Positions 17,258-27,953 are shown, counted from the first letter of the stretch. The stretch is DNA of 64,000 nucleotides from Clostridiaceae bacterium (GCA_902363375.1 CABIZX010000003.1:2097-66096), one strand, 5' to 3'. Program-made: numbers and translations. Notes: generated by a model not told the origin, from the sequence alone.

Positions 17258-18181
17258 ATGTTAAAAGGAAAAAACTTAATCGAACCAATGGACCTTACTT
17301 TAGAAGAATTAAACGAAATATTTGACTTAGCAGATGAAATAATAAAAGAACCAAGAAAATTCATACATGCTTGCGATGGATATCTACTTGCAACATTATT
17401 TTATGAACCAAGTACTAGAACGAGATTTAGCTTTGAAGCGGCTATGAACAGATTAGGTGGACGAGTAATAGGTTTTTCAGAACCTAATGCTAGCTCAGTA
17501 GCTAAAGGAGAAAGTATTGCAGATACTATAAGAACTGTTGCATGCTATGCTGACATTGCTGTAATGAGACATCCTAAAGAAGGTGCACCACAGGTTGCTG
17601 CTCAATATAGTGATATACCAGTAGTAAATGCAGGAGATGGAGGACATCAACATCCAACTCAAACTTTAACTGATTTGCTAACTATAAGAACATTAAAAGG
17701 AAGACTTAATAACTTAACAATAGGTTGTTGTGGTGACTTAAAGTTTGGAAGAACAGTACATTCATTAATAAAAGCTCTAAGTAGATATGAAAATAATAAG
17801 TTTGTACTAATTTCACCAGAAGAACTAGAAATACCAGAATATATAAAGAAAGAAGTACTTACAAAGAGAAACATAGAGTTTAAGCAAGTTAGAACTATGG
17901 AAGAAGCTATGAAAGAATTAGATGTTCTATATATGACTAGAGTACAGAGGGAAAGGTTCTTTAATGAAGAAGATTATATAAAACTTAAAGATACTTATAT
18001 ATTAGATAATGAAAAAATGGATATTGCAAAGGAAGATATGATAGTACTCCACCCATTACCAAGAGTAAATGAAATAGCTTATGAAGTTGATAGTGATAGT
18101 AGAGCTGTTTACTTTAAACAAGCTAAGTATGGAATGTATGTAAGAATGGCATTAATACTAAAACTGTTAGGAATTTACTAA
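17258..18181 (+). CDS. pyrB: Aspartate carbamoyltransferase catalytic chain
   Basis: Joins carbamoyl phosphate and aspartate, the first committed step of UMP synthesis. 307 residues, normal length. It has the carbamoyl-phosphate motif [15 protein letters not shown], the loop [19 protein letters not shown] and [12 protein letters not shown] 17258 follows AAAGGAG. The alternative GTG at 17249 overlaps the ribosome site. It is paired with pyrI, so the enzyme should be the regulated PyrB6I6 holoenzyme type. Confidence 0.98.
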   Translation: MLKGKNLIEPMDLTLEELNEIFDLADEIIKEPRKFIHACDGYLLATLFYEPSTRTRFSFEAAMNRLGGRVIGFSEPNASSVAKGESIADTIRTVACYADIAVMRHPKEGAPQVAAQYSDIPVVNAGDGGHQHPTQTLTDLLTIRTLKGRLNNLTIGCCGDLKFGRTVHSLIKALSRYENNKFVLISPEELEIPEYIKKEVLTKRNIEFKQVRTMEEAMKELDVLYMTRVQRERFFNEEDYIKLKDTYILDNEKMDIAKEDMIVLHPLPRVNEIAYEVDSDSRAVYFKQAKYGMYVRMALILKLLGIY

Positions 18182-18202
18182 GGAATATAAGGGGGATGTA
18201 AT

Positions 18203-18637
18203 ATGTTAACTATAAATAGTATAAAAGATGGATTAGTAATAGATCACATAAAGGCTGGAGAAGGAATAAAAATATTTAACTTTTTAAATTTAGATAAAGC
18301 TGACTTTACTGTAGCGCTTATAATGAATGCTAACAGTGAAAAGTGTGGTAAGAAGGATATAATAAAAATAGAAAATAAGATAGATATTGATTTTGAAATA
18401 TTAGGAGTAATAGACCCCAATATAACTATAGATGTAATAGAAAATGAAGAAATTAAAGACAAAATCAAGCTTGTCCTTCCGGAAAAAGTAGATAATGTTA
18501 TAAAGTGCAAAAACCCTAGATGTGTTACATCTATAGAACCTAACATAAAGCACATACATCACTTAGTAGATGAAAAGACAAAAGAATATAGATGTCATTA
18601 CTGTGATGATTTACAAAAGGTAACTTCATTATATTAA
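18203..18637 (+). CDS. pyrI: Aspartate carbamoyltransferase regulatory chain
   Basis: 144 residues. The N-terminal nucleotide-binding domain starts [20 protein letters not shown]. The C-terminal zinc domain has CKNPRC and CHYCDD, giving the expected CxxxxC and CxxC ligands. It confers allosteric control by CTP and ATP in the family. It lies 21 bases after pyrB with a GGGGG ribosome site. Confidence 0.97.
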   Translation: MLTINSIKDGLVIDHIKAGEGIKIFNFLNLDKADFTVALIMNANSEKCGKKDIIKIENKIDIDFEILGVIDPNITIDVIENEEIKDKIKLVLPEKVDNVIKCKNPRCVTSIEPNIKHIHHLVDEKTKEYRCHYCDDLQKVTSLY

Positions 18638-18661
18638 AATAGCTAGGATTGGAGAATACTT

Positions 18662-19849
18662 ATGGAGATTTGCATAAAAAATGGTACAGTAGTGGACTGG
18701 AGCGGAGAGTTCGTTGGTGATGTATATATAAAAGATGGAGTAATTTGTGAAATAGGAAGAAATCTTATAAAAGATTGTGAAACTGTAGATGCCACAGGAA
18801 AAATAGTTATGCCTGGATTTATAGATTTACATGTACACTTTAGAGACCCAGGCTTTACACATAAGGAAGATATAGAATCAGGTTCTAAGGCTGCAGTTAA
18901 AGGCGGGTATGTAATGGTAAATCTTATGGCTAATACAAACCCTGTATGTAGTGATATGGAAACAGTTAATTATATTGTAAATAGAGGCAAGGAAGTAGAT
19001 CTAGTAGACATAAATCAAGTTATATCAATAACAAATGGATTTAGTGGAGATGATATTACGCATTTAGATAAGCTGAAAAAAGGTGACATAAAAGTAATAT
19101 CTGAGGATGGAAAAGATGTTATGCACAGCGAAGTTATGCTAAATGCTATGATTAAAGCTAAAGAAAAGGACATAACAGTTATGTGTCATTGTGAAAATCA
19201 TAATCTATCTAATATAGATATGAGGCTTGCAGAAAATACTATGACATGGAGAAATATAACACTAGCTAAACATGCGGGATGTAAAGTTCATTTTTCCCAT
19301 GTAAGCACTAAGGAATCTATGGAATATATAATTAAGGCTAAGGAAAAAGGTCATAAAGTTACTTGTGAAGTATCTCCACATCATATAGCTTTAACTAATA
19401 AAGTACAGTATAGAGTAAATCCACCTCTTAGGGAAGAAGAAGATAGGAGATATCTAATTAACGCTATAAAGGAAGGATTTGTTGATAGTATTGCAACAGA
19501 TCATGCTCCACATACTGAAGAAGATAAGAAAAATGGAGCACCGGGAATATCAGGAATAGAAACAGCTTTTGGAGTTTCGTATACTAACCTTGTTAAGGCT
19601 GGATATATAGAGTTAAGCAAGCTTAGTGAAATTATGAGTAAAAGACCTGGTGAAATATTAGGTGTTAATAAAGGACAGGTTAATATAGGTTATGACGGTG
19701 ATCTAGTTATAGTAGATTTAGAGAGAGAATATGAGATACGCAAAGAAGAGTTTTTATCCAAAGGAAAAAACACACCCTTTAATGGTATAAAGGTATATGG
19801 AGAAGTATTAACTACAATTAAAGGTGGTAAGATTGTTTATAAAAAATAG
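18662..19849 (+). CDS. pyrC: Dihydroorotase
   Basis: A 395-residue class I amidohydrolase that closes carbamoyl-aspartate to dihydroorotate. The metal motif is DLHVHFRDPG. Later signatures are SHVSTKESMEYI, CEVSPHHIAL and ATDHAPHTEEDK. The length is that of class I enzymes. It starts with ATG 18662 behind GGAG in the gap after pyrI. The 3' end abuts pyrF. Confidence 0.97.
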   Translation: MEICIKNGTVVDWSGEFVGDVYIKDGVICEIGRNLIKDCETVDATGKIVMPGFIDLHVHFRDPGFTHKEDIESGSKAAVKGGYVMVNLMANTNPVCSDMETVNYIVNRGKEVDLVDINQVISITNGFSGDDITHLDKLKKGDIKVISEDGKDVMHSEVMLNAMIKAKEKDITVMCHCENHNLSNIDMRLAENTMTWRNITLAKHAGCKVHFSHVSTKESMEYIIKAKEKGHKVTCEVSPHHIALTNKVQYRVNPPLREEEDRRYLINAIKEGFVDSIATDHAPHTEEDKKNGAPGISGIETAFGVSYTNLVKAGYIELSKLSEIMSKRPGEILGVNKGQVNIGYDGDLVIVDLEREYEIRKEEFLSKGKNTPFNGIKVYGEVLTTIKGGKIVYKK

Positions 19850-19868
19850 TAAAGTGAGGAAGTGCCAT

Positions 19869-20744
19869 ATGATTATAGATAGATTATTTAATACAATTGC
19901 AGAAAAGGGACATGTATGTGTTGGATTAGACACAGATATATCATATATACCAGAAAGTTTTATTAATAAGTTTGAAAATATAGGAGATGCAATTTTTGAA
20001 TTTAATAAAGCTATAATAGATGAAACTATAGATCATGTAGCTTGTTATAAACCACAAATAGCATACTATGAAGCTTATGGGTTAGAAGGTTTAAGAGCAT
20101 ATTCAAACACTTTAAAATATATAAAAGAAAAAGGAGCAATATCTATAGGAGACATAAAGAGAGGTGATATTGCTAAAACAGCTGAAATGTATGCTAAAGC
20201 ACATTTTGCAGGAGAATTTGAAGCTGATTTTGTAACTTTAAGTCCATACATGGGACTAGACAGTATAGAGCCATACTTGCCTTATGTAGAGAATAAAGAA
20301 AAGGGAGTTTTTGTACTAATAAGAACTTCTAATAAAGGTAGCAAGGATATTCAATATATAGAGACTAAAGGTGATAGGAAAGTATTTAATGTAGTAGGAG
20401 AAACTATAAATAGTCTAGGAAAAGGATATATGGGGGAATGTGGATATAGTTCTATAGGCGGAGTTATAGGGTGTACTCATGTAGATGAAGGAATAGAAAT
20501 AAGGAATAACTTAGATAGTACTTTCTTCTTAATACCAGGATATGGCGCTCAAGGTGGAAGAGCTGAGGATGTAGCACTTTACCTTAAAGATGGAAATGGA
20601 GGGGTCGTGAACTCTTCAAGAGGTATAATGCTTGCATATAAAGGAAAGCCGGATGGTGAAGAGAATTTCGCTAAATATGCAAAGGAAGAAGCTATTAGAA
20701 TGAAAAATGAAATTCTAACAGCTATAAAGAATTTAAAAAAATAA
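19869..20744 (+). CDS. pyrF: Orotidine 5'-phosphate decarboxylase (type 2)
   Basis: A 291-residue TIM barrel of the longer PyrF subfamily 2. GLDTDISYIP and the catalytic Asp-Lys-Asp array in GDIKRGDIAKTAEMYA are intact, and VNSSRGIMLAY marks the phosphate site. It converts OMP to UMP. An in-frame GTG at 19824 overlaps pyrC, but ATG 19869 has GAGGAAGTG ahead of it and starts at the usual family position. Confidence 0.96.
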   Translation: MIIDRLFNTIAEKGHVCVGLDTDISYIPESFINKFENIGDAIFEFNKAIIDETIDHVACYKPQIAYYEAYGLEGLRAYSNTLKYIKEKGAISIGDIKRGDIAKTAEMYAKAHFAGEFEADFVTLSPYMGLDSIEPYLPYVENKEKGVFVLIRTSNKGSKDIQYIETKGDRKVFNVVGETINSLGKGYMGECGYSSIGGVIGCTHVDEGIEIRNNLDSTFFLIPGYGAQGGRAEDVALYLKDGNGGVVNSSRGIMLAYKGKPDGEENFAKYAKEEAIRMKNEILTAIKNLKK

Positions 20745-20758
20745 ACTAAAGTTGAGTT

Positions 20759-20785
20759 ATGCCATACATATTAATTGTATGGCAT
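20759..20785 (+). repeat. Intra-operon hairpin between pyrF and pyrK
   Basis: A perfect 10-bp stem atgccataca / tgtatggcat with a 7-base loop and no T-run. It may tune mRNA stability or partial termination within the pyr operon. Confidence 0.7.
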
Positions 20786-20816
20786 TATATTAAAATAAGT
20801 TATTAGGAGCAGTAGA

Positions 20817-21560
20817 ATGAAAAAAGATAATTACGAATATAGAGTATGCAAAGTAATAGAAAACAAAGAAATTTCCAAGGGAATATTTAAGTTATCTATA
20901 GAGGGAAAGTTTCAAGGGAACCCTGGGCAGTTCTATATGTTAAGAGCTTGGGATAAGGAACCGATATTGTGGAGACCTATAAGCATCCATAGCATATCAT
21001 CTAACTCAATAGAATTCTTATATCAACTAGTAGGAGAAGGAACAAGACTATTAAGTAATTTGATATCAGGACAAGAGGTTAAAGTTATGGGTCCATTAGG
21101 AAATGGCTTTGATTTAGAGAATATAAAAGGTAAGGTAGCTGTAGTATCAGGTGGTATTGGAGTTGCACCTATGAGATATCTAGTAAATAATATAAAGAAT
21201 TCTGAAGTTCATGTATTTGCTGGATTTAGAGATGAGGTTTATGGATTAGAAGAAATAAATTCCTTAAGCGTATCGATAAATGTATCTACTGAGGATGGAA
21301 GTGTTGGACATAAGGGATATGTAACTGAGATATTTAATCCTAAAGATTATGATTTAGTTTTATGTTGTGGGCCAGAAGTTATGATGTACAGAGTGATTAA
21401 TATGTGCAAAGAAGTAGGAACAAATATATATATATCTGAGGAGAAAAAAATGGCTTGTGGAATAGGAGCTTGTCTTGTGTGTACATGTAAGACCGTTAAT
21501 GGAAATAAGAGAACGTGCAAAGATGGTCCAGTGTTTAATGGATTAGACTTAGAATTTTAA
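20817..21560 (+). CDS. pyrK: Dihydroorotate dehydrogenase electron transfer subunit
   Basis: 247 residues. It has an FAD-binding ferredoxin-reductase fold (WRPISIHSI flavin motif, [16 protein letters not shown] region). At the C-terminus is a [2Fe-2S] site with [11 protein letters not shown] and the distal Cys in RTCKDGPVF. With PyrD it forms the NAD-linked class 1B enzyme that oxidises dihydroorotate. It is followed 10 bases later by pyrD. Confidence 0.97.
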   Translation: MKKDNYEYRVCKVIENKEISKGIFKLSIEGKFQGNPGQFYMLRAWDKEPILWRPISIHSISSNSIEFLYQLVGEGTRLLSNLISGQEVKVMGPLGNGFDLENIKGKVAVVSGGIGVAPMRYLVNNIKNSEVHVFAGFRDEVYGLEEINSLSVSINVSTEDGSVGHKGYVTEIFNPKDYDLVLCCGPEVMMYRVINMCKEVGTNIYISEEKKMACGIGACLVCTCKTVNGNKRTCKDGPVFNGLDLEF

Positions 21561-21570
21561 AGGAGAAATT

Positions 21571-22467
21571 ATGCTAAAGGTAAGTATTTGTAATAAAGAA
21601 TTTAAGAATCCTATAATGACTGCCTCAGGAACCTTTGGATTTGGAGAGGAATATGGGAAGTTTTATGATATATCTAAGCTTGGAGGTATTTGTAGCAAGG
21701 GTTTAACTTTGGATGAAAGACAAGGAAACTATGGAGTAAGAATTAAAGAAACTACAGGAGGAATGCTTAATAGTGTAGGGCTTCAAAATCCAGGTGTAGA
21801 TAGGTTTATAAAGGATGAGCTTCCAAAGATGAAGAAATATGATACTAATGTAATAGCAAATGTTGGAGGAGCTACGGTAGAGGAATATATTGGTATAATT
21901 GAAAAGCTTAATCAAGAAGATATAGATATTATAGAGCTAAATATTTCATGTCCAAATGTAAAGCATGGTGGTATGGCTTTAGGAATAAAATCAAAGGTTG
22001 CTTATGAAGCAGTAAAGGAAGTAAAAAGGATATGTAAAAAGCCTCTAATGGTAAAGTTATCACCTAACGCTGAGAATATAGTGGAGATGGCATTAAGTTG
22101 TGAAGAGGCTGGAGCTGATGCATTATCTTTAATAAACACAGTTCAAGGAATGTCTATAGATTATAAAAAAAGAAAAGCTGTATTTGATAATGTATATGCT
22201 GGTTTTTCAGGACCAGCAGTAAAGCCGATAGCGCTGAGAATGGTTCATCAAGTGTGCAAGGCATGTAAGGTACCTGTAGTTGGGCTTGGTGGTATTACAA
22301 CTTGGGAGGATGCTATAGAATTTATAATGGCAGGAGCTACAGGAATTCAAATAGGAACAGCTAACTTCATCAATCCTTTTGCACCAATAGAGATTATAAA
22401 TGGAATGGAGAAGTTTTTAATAAAAGAGAATATTAAAGATATCAATGAAATTAGAGGAATAGTATAG
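21571..22467 (+). CDS. pyrD: Dihydroorotate dehydrogenase B catalytic subunit
   Basis: A 298-residue FMN TIM barrel. [32 protein letters not shown] with the class 1B catalytic Cys, and [19 protein letters not shown] are visible. It works with PyrK. The ribosome site is AAAGGAG, overlapping the pyrK stop. Confidence 0.97.
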   Translation: MLKVSICNKEFKNPIMTASGTFGFGEEYGKFYDISKLGGICSKGLTLDERQGNYGVRIKETTGGMLNSVGLQNPGVDRFIKDELPKMKKYDTNVIANVGGATVEEYIGIIEKLNQEDIDIIELNISCPNVKHGGMALGIKSKVAYEAVKEVKRICKKPLMVKLSPNAENIVEMALSCEEAGADALSLINTVQGMSIDYKKRKAVFDNVYAGFSGPAVKPIALRMVHQVCKACKVPVVGLGGITTWEDAIEFIMAGATGIQIGTANFINPFAPIEIINGMEKFLIKENIKDINEIRGIV

Positions 22468-22482
22468 GAGGAAGAAAATATT

Positions 22483-23055
22483 ATGGAAAATAAGGTTGTA
22501 GATATATTAATTCAATGTGAGGCATTATTAGAAGGACACTTCTTGTTATCGTCAGGTAAACATAGTAATAGATATTGTCAATGTGCAAAATTACTTCAAT
22601 ATCCAGACAAGGCAGCAGAGGTATTGGAAATAGTTGCAGATCAAGTTAAGGATTTAAATGTAGATATATTAGTAGGACCTGCTATGGGAGGAATAATAGT
22701 TGCATATGAATTAGCAAGACAGCTAGGAAAACCAGGAATATTTACTGAAAGAAAAGATGGGGTAATGACATTAACAAGGGGCTTTGAAATTAAACCAGGT
22801 CAAAGAGTCTTAATTACAGAAGACGTTGTCACTACAGGAAAGTCTACAATGGAGGTTGTAGAGGTATTAAGAGCTTTAGGTGCTGAAGTTGTAGGTGTTT
22901 GTTGTATAGTGGATAGAAGAATAGAAAATTGTGCTTTAACTCTACCGGTTTATAGTGCATGTAAATTAGAGATTGAAAGCTTCGAAAAAGATGAATGTCC
23001 ATTATGTAAGCAAAATATCCCTTATGTAAAACCAGGTAGCAGAAATATTAAATAA
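22483..23055 (+). CDS. pyrE: Orotate phosphoribosyltransferase
   Basis: 190 residues, joining orotate to PRPP to form OMP. The PRPP motif is [17 protein letters not shown]. The start has [19 protein letters not shown]-terminal [15 protein letters not shown] tail with a CxxC is characteristic of the longer clostridial and thermophile form. It is the last gene of pyrBICFKDE, so all steps from carbamoyl phosphate to UMP are present and only the CarAB step is missing here. Confidence 0.97.
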   Translation: MENKVVDILIQCEALLEGHFLLSSGKHSNRYCQCAKLLQYPDKAAEVLEIVADQVKDLNVDILVGPAMGGIIVAYELARQLGKPGIFTERKDGVMTLTRGFEIKPGQRVLITEDVVTTGKSTMEVVEVLRALGAEVVGVCCIVDRRIENCALTLPVYSACKLEIESFEKDECPLCKQNIPYVKPGSRNIK

Positions 23056-23073
23056 TTATATGGATGGAATAGG

Positions 23074-23114
23074 AATTACCTTACTTGCATGGCTATAGTA
23101 AGGTAATTTTTATT
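23074..23114 (+). terminator. Terminator of the pyr operon
   Basis: The perfect stem aattaccttact / agtaaggtaatt is followed by ttttatttg. Confidence 0.92.
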
Positions 23115-23211
23115 TGAAGTTTTATATTCAATTAATATTTATAGGCATAAATTAAATGAAAGGTTAATATTATATATCATTAATTAACAACTGGTGTAAG
23201 GAGAAGTAGAT

Positions 23212-23433
23212 ATGATTAATGATATTCCCAATATTATATATGATAAAGATAAAAATCCACTTAGAGTTGTAAAGTCATCTAAAGTGTTTTTCAAAGACCA
23301 AGGAAGAGTTGGATATGTATTTCATGTTGAAAGAGAAGAAAGAATAACTAGCATAAGTGAATTTGATTTAGTCGAAAATAATGGCAGTTTTATTATTACT
23401 AAAGATATATTTGAGAATTCAAGTATGCTGTAA
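23212..23433 (+). CDS. Small hypothetical protein, 73 aa
   Basis: Not recognised. The sequence alternates short beta-like segments (KVFFKDQGRVGYVFHVERE, RITSISEFDLVENNG) and has no signal peptide, membrane span or cysteine. A good ribosome site (AAGGAG) and codon use like its neighbours support a real gene. It is followed 130 bases later by the YhcN/YlaJ-like lipoprotein. Confidence 0.6.
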   Translation: MINDIPNIIYDKDKNPLRVVKSSKVFFKDQGRVGYVFHVEREERITSISEFDLVENNGSFIITKDIFENSSML

Positions 23434-23564
23434 GATGTATAGATAAAATTTAAAATAGGAATATACTTATGCTTATAAGCCAAACTATATATGATTAAGT
23501 TATGGTAAGTTCTATGATATTGTAGAAGCTAAAGTAATGTAATTATGTATAAGGAGGATATAGG

Positions 23565-24050
23565 ATGAAGAAGATAAATGACATACTATTATATGTAGTG
23601 GTATTATTGATTATAATAACTGTAGTATTGATGGGATGTAATAGTGACAATAAGAAAAGTGATACTATTGGAGCAGGACCAACTGTGGAAGATATTAGTG
23701 ATGAACCCATAGCTAAGGAGGAAGAGATTCGTAATGCTATAGCTACTTGTGAGAGAATTATGGCAAGAGTTGAAGAAGTTCCAGAAGTGGAGTCAGCAGC
23801 GGCCTTTATAAATCATGAATCCGTATTGATTGCGTTAAGACTTAAAGAAAACTATGATAATATATCTCCAGAACTAAGAATAGAAGTTGAGAAAATAGTA
23901 AGAGAGATTTATTCAGGAGCTGAAACTATAGCAATAAGTAATGATAAATATGTTTATGAATCTATATCTAAATTATTAAAATCATTTAAAGAAAATAAGC
24001 CTTTTGAAGAATTTAAAAAGGATCTAGAAGAGATAATAGAAAAGATGTGA
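23565..24050 (+). CDS. YhcN/YlaJ-family sporulation-type lipoprotein
   Basis: 161 residues. The N-terminal signal ends in the lipobox LMGC (Cys about 25). The mature part has RNAIATCERIMARVEEVPEV, then SAAAFINHESVLIALRL and ELRIEVEKIVREIYSGAETI, the spacing of the YhcN/YlaJ domain. In Bacillus these lipoproteins are made in the forespore and affect spore outgrowth. The role here is inferred. The ribosome site is AAGGAGG. Confidence 0.8.
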   Translation: MKKINDILLYVVVLLIIITVVLMGCNSDNKKSDTIGAGPTVEDISDEPIAKEEEIRNAIATCERIMARVEEVPEVESAAAFINHESVLIALRLKENYDNISPELRIEVEKIVREIYSGAETIAISNDKYVYESISKLLKSFKENKPFEEFKKDLEEIIEKM

Positions 24051-24061
24051 TTATTAATTAC

Positions 24062-24100
24062 AAATCCAAGGTTATTAGAAGTTTAACCTTGGATTTTCAT
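24062..24100. terminator. Bidirectional terminator, lipoprotein / ispF
   Basis: The perfect 12-bp stem aatccaaggtta / taaccttggatt is flanked by A- and T-rich runs between convergent genes. Confidence 0.9.
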
Positions 24101-24105
24101 ATTTT

Positions 24106-24585
24106 TTATTTGTTAAATTTATTTATTAAACAGATAGCTTGAGAAGCAATACCTTCTTCAGTACCAGTAAACCCAAGACCTTCTTCTGTAGTAGCTTTAA
24201 TATTGATTTGATCAATAGAAATATTTAATGCTTCACTAATATTTTGTCTCATAGCCGTAATGTGAGGGGACATCTTAGGTCGTTGGGCAATTATAGTTGC
24301 ATCTATATTTTCTATTTTATAGTTATTTTTATTTAATAATATATTAACTTCATTAAGAAGCTTAATACTGGAAATTCCTTTAAATTTATTATCTGTATCA
24401 GGAAAGTGTTTTCCAATATCTCCAAGTGCTGCAGCACCTAGTAAACTATCCATAATAGCATGAAGTAAAACATCAGCATCAGAGTGACCTAAAAGGCCGA
24501 GAGTGTGGGGTATTTTTACACCACCGATAATCAAATCTCTATTAGGCACTAACTTATGTACATCATATCCTAGACCAACTCGCAT
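24106..24585 (-). CDS. ispF: 2-C-methyl-D-erythritol 2,4-cyclodiphosphate synthase
   Basis: 159 residues, a trimeric enzyme of the MEP isoprenoid pathway. The metal motif GYDVHKL is intact, together with [19 protein letters not shown], the [10 protein letters not shown] loop and the C-terminal [17 protein letters not shown]. It is a single gene, not fused to IspD, with a TTGGAGG ribosome site. Confidence 0.98.
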   Translation of the reverse strand: MRVGLGYDVHKLVPNRDLIIGGVKIPHTLGLLGHSDADVLLHAIMDSLLGAAALGDIGKHFPDTDNKFKGISSIKLLNEVNILLNKNNYKIENIDATIIAQRPKMSPHITAMRQNISEALNISIDQINIKATTEEGLGFTGTEEGIASQAICLINKFNK

Positions 24586-25235
24586 ATATAAACCTCCAAT
24601 TATTAATAAAGATATTATTAATCTAAGTTTAACACACTTTTATGATTATTATCTATTAATAAGATAAAATACATTACAATATGAAGTGGGAATAAGATTA
24701 ATAGGATAATAAGAATTATATTTTAGCAAACTGCTAATAAATAAGTGGGATAATGCATATTATCAACAGTTATACACATGTTATTCACATAACTGTTGAT
24801 AATGTTGATAAAATTTTATGGATTAATCAGGTTTATGCTAATTGAATGGGATGAATTTTGTGAAAATTATATATTTGTAGGGTGAAAATGTGGATATTAA
24901 CATTAAATTCACTAAGTTATAAACAGGGTATCTGTGGATAATGTTAGTAAGTTGGACAAATAGGTATACAGGATACCATATGATAGATAAAATATTTATT
25001 AAAAACATATAACTAAATATTCGACAAAATTTTATTAACATTGTATGTTGATAGATTTATTTGTAGAATATGCGTTGTAAATTTTGGAAAGTATGATATA
25101 ATTTTATATGGGTTTAGAAGACTCTAAGATAGTTAAGTCTGTCTAAATTAGACTATGTAAATGTATACAAAGTATTTATATAAGTATAGTGTATATATTT
25201 GCAAATAATATATTAGGTAACATGGAGGATTTAGC
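24586..25235. other. Intergenic region with DnaA-box cluster
   Basis: 650 bases without a gene. The left end holds the ispF promoter region. The centre (24760-24811) and 24889-24941 carry the DnaA-box cluster listed separately. TATAAT at 25097-25102 is a candidate -10 for the lipoprotein that starts at 25236, with a poorly matching -35 (TTGTAA, 25076-25081). Confidence 0.55.
24760..24941. promoter_or_regulatory. DnaA-box cluster with palindromic core
   Basis: TTATACACA (24770-24778) and TTATTCACA (24781-24789) match TTATNCACA exactly. TTATCAACA (24760-24768) and two reverse copies (24794-24802, 24803-24811) differ at one base. Together they form a palindrome centred near 24781. TGTGGATAT (24889) and TGTGGATAA (24933-24941) follow. 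At least three perfect and four near-perfect boxes lie within 182 bases. Binding is inferred. Confidence 0.65.
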
Positions 25236-25781
25236 ATGAAAAAAGTAATGGCATTAGTATTAGCTGCAACAATAGGTTTATCATTGGTTGCTTGTGGAAC
25301 AAAAGCTGATACTGCAGATGATTCAACAGCAAAAACTACAGAACAAAGCTCAACTCAAGGTAGTGAGGAAAAAGAGGATTCAGAAACACCAGAAATTACT
25401 TATGAGAGTTTTGAATCATTATTAAATAGTTTTGCTAACAAGGATTATTATTCAAATGAAGTAAACACTTTAAAATTATTGTCAGATGAAGACGAAGCTG
25501 CATATTTAAAAAAGGCAGAAGCTGAACTTGATAAAGTGTTAGCTGAGCAAAAAATAGATAAAGCAAAGGCTAAAATATATCCATATTATAGAAATGTAAG
25601 TGGAGAAAAAGATCAAGTAACATATGTAATTACTTATGGAGCTGACAATACTGCTGAAAAAATATATGAAGTTCACTCAGATGTGTCTGATGATTATGAA
25701 ATAACATTCAAAGAAGTAAAAGAAAATACTGATATAATGTCAAACAAACAATTTGCAGAATTATTTAAAGGAGAATTTTAA
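25236..25781 (+). CDS. Predicted lipoprotein of unknown function
   Basis: 181 residues. The signal peptide KKVMALVLAATIGLSLVAC ends in a lipobox (LVAC). A Thr/Ser/Glu-rich linker follows (about 22-50), then a compact acidic domain with many Lys/Glu and a repeated VTYVITYGADN beta segment. I do not recognise the domain. It stands alone behind GGAGG and a bidirectional terminator follows. Confidence 0.75.
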   Translation: MKKVMALVLAATIGLSLVACGTKADTADDSTAKTTEQSSTQGSEEKEDSETPEITYESFESLLNSFANKDYYSNEVNTLKLLSDEDEAAYLKKAEAELDKVLAEQKIDKAKAKIYPYYRNVSGEKDQVTYVITYGADNTAEKIYEVHSDVSDDYEITFKEVKENTDIMSNKQFAELFKGEF

Positions 25782-25801
25782 TTTACTTTAAATTAAGATG
25801 A

Positions 25802-25845
25802 AAGATAAGAGGATAAATAATTTATCCTCTTATCTTATTTTTTAT
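25802..25845. terminator. Bidirectional terminator, lipoprotein / rluF
   Basis: The perfect stem aagataagaggataaa / tttatcctcttatctt with a 3-base loop is followed by attttttatt. Confidence 0.93.
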
Positions 25846-26571
25846 TTAAATAGTACTTGTTGAATCTTTAGTAAGATTAAGAATTGTTGATATTTCCTTA
25901 TCACTTAAGTAACGCCATTTACCTATAGGGAGATTGTTTAGTGAGACGTTCATAATTCTAATACGTTTAAGACTAGTTACCTTAAAGCCTAAATATTCAC
26001 ACATTCTTCTAATTTGTCTGTTTAGGCCTTGTGTTAAGATTATATTAAATGTACATCTTCCGATTTTTTTAACTTTACATTTATTAGTTATTGTTCCTAG
26101 TATAGGAATTCCATTCTCCATTGCATTGATAAATTCCTTTGTAATAGGTTTATCCACAGAAACTACATATTCTTTTTCATGGTTATTTCCTGCTCGTAAT
26201 ATTTTATTTACCATATCACCATCATTAGTTAAGAATATTAATCCTTCAGATGGCTTATCAAGACGACCTATAGGAAATATTCGCTCAGGATAATTAATAA
26301 AATCAATTATATTTCCCTTAACATGAGTCTCAGTTGTACAAGTAATTCCTACAGGTTTATTAAGGGCTATATATACTTTATTAGATTTAGGTTTAATGAT
26401 CCGACCATTAACCACTACTGTATCAGTAGGACTAACCCTTGTTCCTATAGTAGCTAAAATACCATTTATATAGACATTACCGGCCTCGATAAACTTATCA
26501 GCCTCTCTTCTAGAACAAATTCCACTTTCACTTATATATTTATTAAGTCTAAGTAAATTTTCATTATTCAT
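25846..26571 (-). CDS. rluF: 23S rRNA pseudouridine synthase, RluF-like
   Basis: 241 residues. An N-terminal S4 RNA-binding domain ([20 protein letters not shown]) is followed by the RsuA-family catalytic domain with the nucleophile Asp in [37 protein letters not shown] and [17 protein letters not shown] are closest to RluF, which makes pseudouridine 2604 in E. coli 23S rRNA, rather than RluB or RsuA. The assignment within the family is from motif recall. The ribosome site is AGGTGG. Confidence 0.87.
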   Translation of the reverse strand: MNNENLLRLNKYISESGICSRREADKFIEAGNVYINGILATIGTRVSPTDTVVVNGRIIKPKSNKVYIALNKPVGITCTTETHVKGNIIDFINYPERIFPIGRLDKPSEGLIFLTNDGDMVNKILRAGNNHEKEYVVSVDKPITKEFINAMENGIPILGTITNKCKVKKIGRCTFNIILTQGLNRQIRRMCEYLGFKVTSLKRIRIMNVSLNNLPIGKWRYLSDKEISTILNLTKDSTSTI

Positions 26572-26745
26572 ATAGTTATATCACCACCTAGCATAAGACT
26601 TTCTCATATATTATAGTCATTACTATATATCATTTACATTTATTTTAAATTTATTGTATAATTATAGCATAATATAAATGTTATTAATATTATACAATAT
26701 AACAAATAGGATATAAATATGATTCTAGAGAGTATAGGGGGAAAT

Positions 26746-27897
26746 ATGAATAGGAAATTAATAAAAAAGGCTTCTGCCATATTATTAGCAGTTACAATGT
26801 CTTTAACAACAGTTGCATTAACTAATAGTAGGGCTGAAGCTGCCAGCGTACAGAAAATTGCTCATCAAGTTAATATTCCAGTGAATAAGACTTGGACGAT
26901 TAAGCTAAGCAAGAGCTTAAATAGTGGATTAATAAATAAACTTTCCAATTATGTTGTAGTTATGTCACCAAATGGGGAAGTAACTAAGGTAGGATTAAGC
27001 TATAATGAATCTAATAAATCCATAGTTATAACTCCACCTAGTGGAGGATATAAGAAGAGTTGTACATATAGTATAATTGTTAAAGATGGATTATATGATA
27101 ATGAAGGAAAAAGTTTAGAGGCAGGTACTGTGAAAGAGTTTTCTACAATAAGCTCCACTGAAAGTATAAGCAATCCACTATGGACAATAAAAAACTCTAC
27201 TCAAACTAACTTTACTCTAAATCAAATTGTGGACAAGCAGCTATCTAATTCTCCTATGTTCATAAGATCTTATGGATATAGCACTAGTGCAGAGAGAACA
27301 GATATCCTGCAGTATATGGATCCTGCTAGATTTAAAAATGATTCCTATGGAATATATCAATTTATGAAGTTAAACTATGTAGAAGGAATAACAGCAGGTA
27401 ATCTTAATGTATCTTTATCTGGAGCTGGAGTATTAAATGGAAAAGGACAAGCGTTCCTAGATGCATGTAAATTATACAATGTGAGTCCAGCGTATTTAGT
27501 TGCTCATGCTATATTAGAAACTGGACATGGAACTTCAGAACTATCAAGAGGAGTTAAATATAATGATAAGACTGTATATAACTTTTTTGGAATTGGAGCA
27601 AAGGATGGTAATGCAACAGCATTAGGTGCAAAAACAGCCTATGAAAATGGTTGGTTTTCACCAGAAGAAGCGATAAAAGGTGGAGCTAAGTGGATATCTG
27701 ATGGATACATAAATGCTTCATCTAAGCAAAATACTTTATATAAAATGAGATGGAATATGGATCAAAATGGATCACCATATCATCAATATGCTACAGATGT
27801 ACCTTGGGCATATAAACAAATTAAATATATTAAAGAGGTACTAGATAAATGTCCTTCAGCACGACTAGAATTTGAAATACCAGTATATAAAAAGTAA
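26746..27897 (+). CDS. Secreted N-acetylglucosaminidase (peptidoglycan hydrolase)
   Basis: 383 residues. A signal peptide ends near AEAA. Residues about 35-150 form an Ig-like (SbsA/Big-like) domain with TYSIIVKDGLYDNEGK. The C-terminal half is a glucosaminidase domain (LytG/FlgJ-like), with the catalytic Glu in AHAILETGHGTSELSRG and a conserved YNFFGIGAKDGNA segment. Such enzymes cleave glycan strands between GlcNAc and MurNAc. ATG 26746 lies behind AGGGGGAA. The earlier ATG at 26719 lacks a ribosome site. Confidence 0.9.
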   Translation: MNRKLIKKASAILLAVTMSLTTVALTNSRAEAASVQKIAHQVNIPVNKTWTIKLSKSLNSGLINKLSNYVVVMSPNGEVTKVGLSYNESNKSIVITPPSGGYKKSCTYSIIVKDGLYDNEGKSLEAGTVKEFSTISSTESISNPLWTIKNSTQTNFTLNQIVDKQLSNSPMFIRSYGYSTSAERTDILQYMDPARFKNDSYGIYQFMKLNYVEGITAGNLNVSLSGAGVLNGKGQAFLDACKLYNVSPAYLVAHAILETGHGTSELSRGVKYNDKTVYNFFGIGAKDGNATALGAKTAYENGWFSPEEAIKGGAKWISDGYINASSKQNTLYKMRWNMDQNGSPYHQYATDVPWAYKQIKYIKEVLDKCPSARLEFEIPVYKK

Positions 27898-27953
27898 ATC
27901 ATAATATAAAAGTAACCTAACAAAAATATTTTATTTAGTAAAGTTTATTAAAA

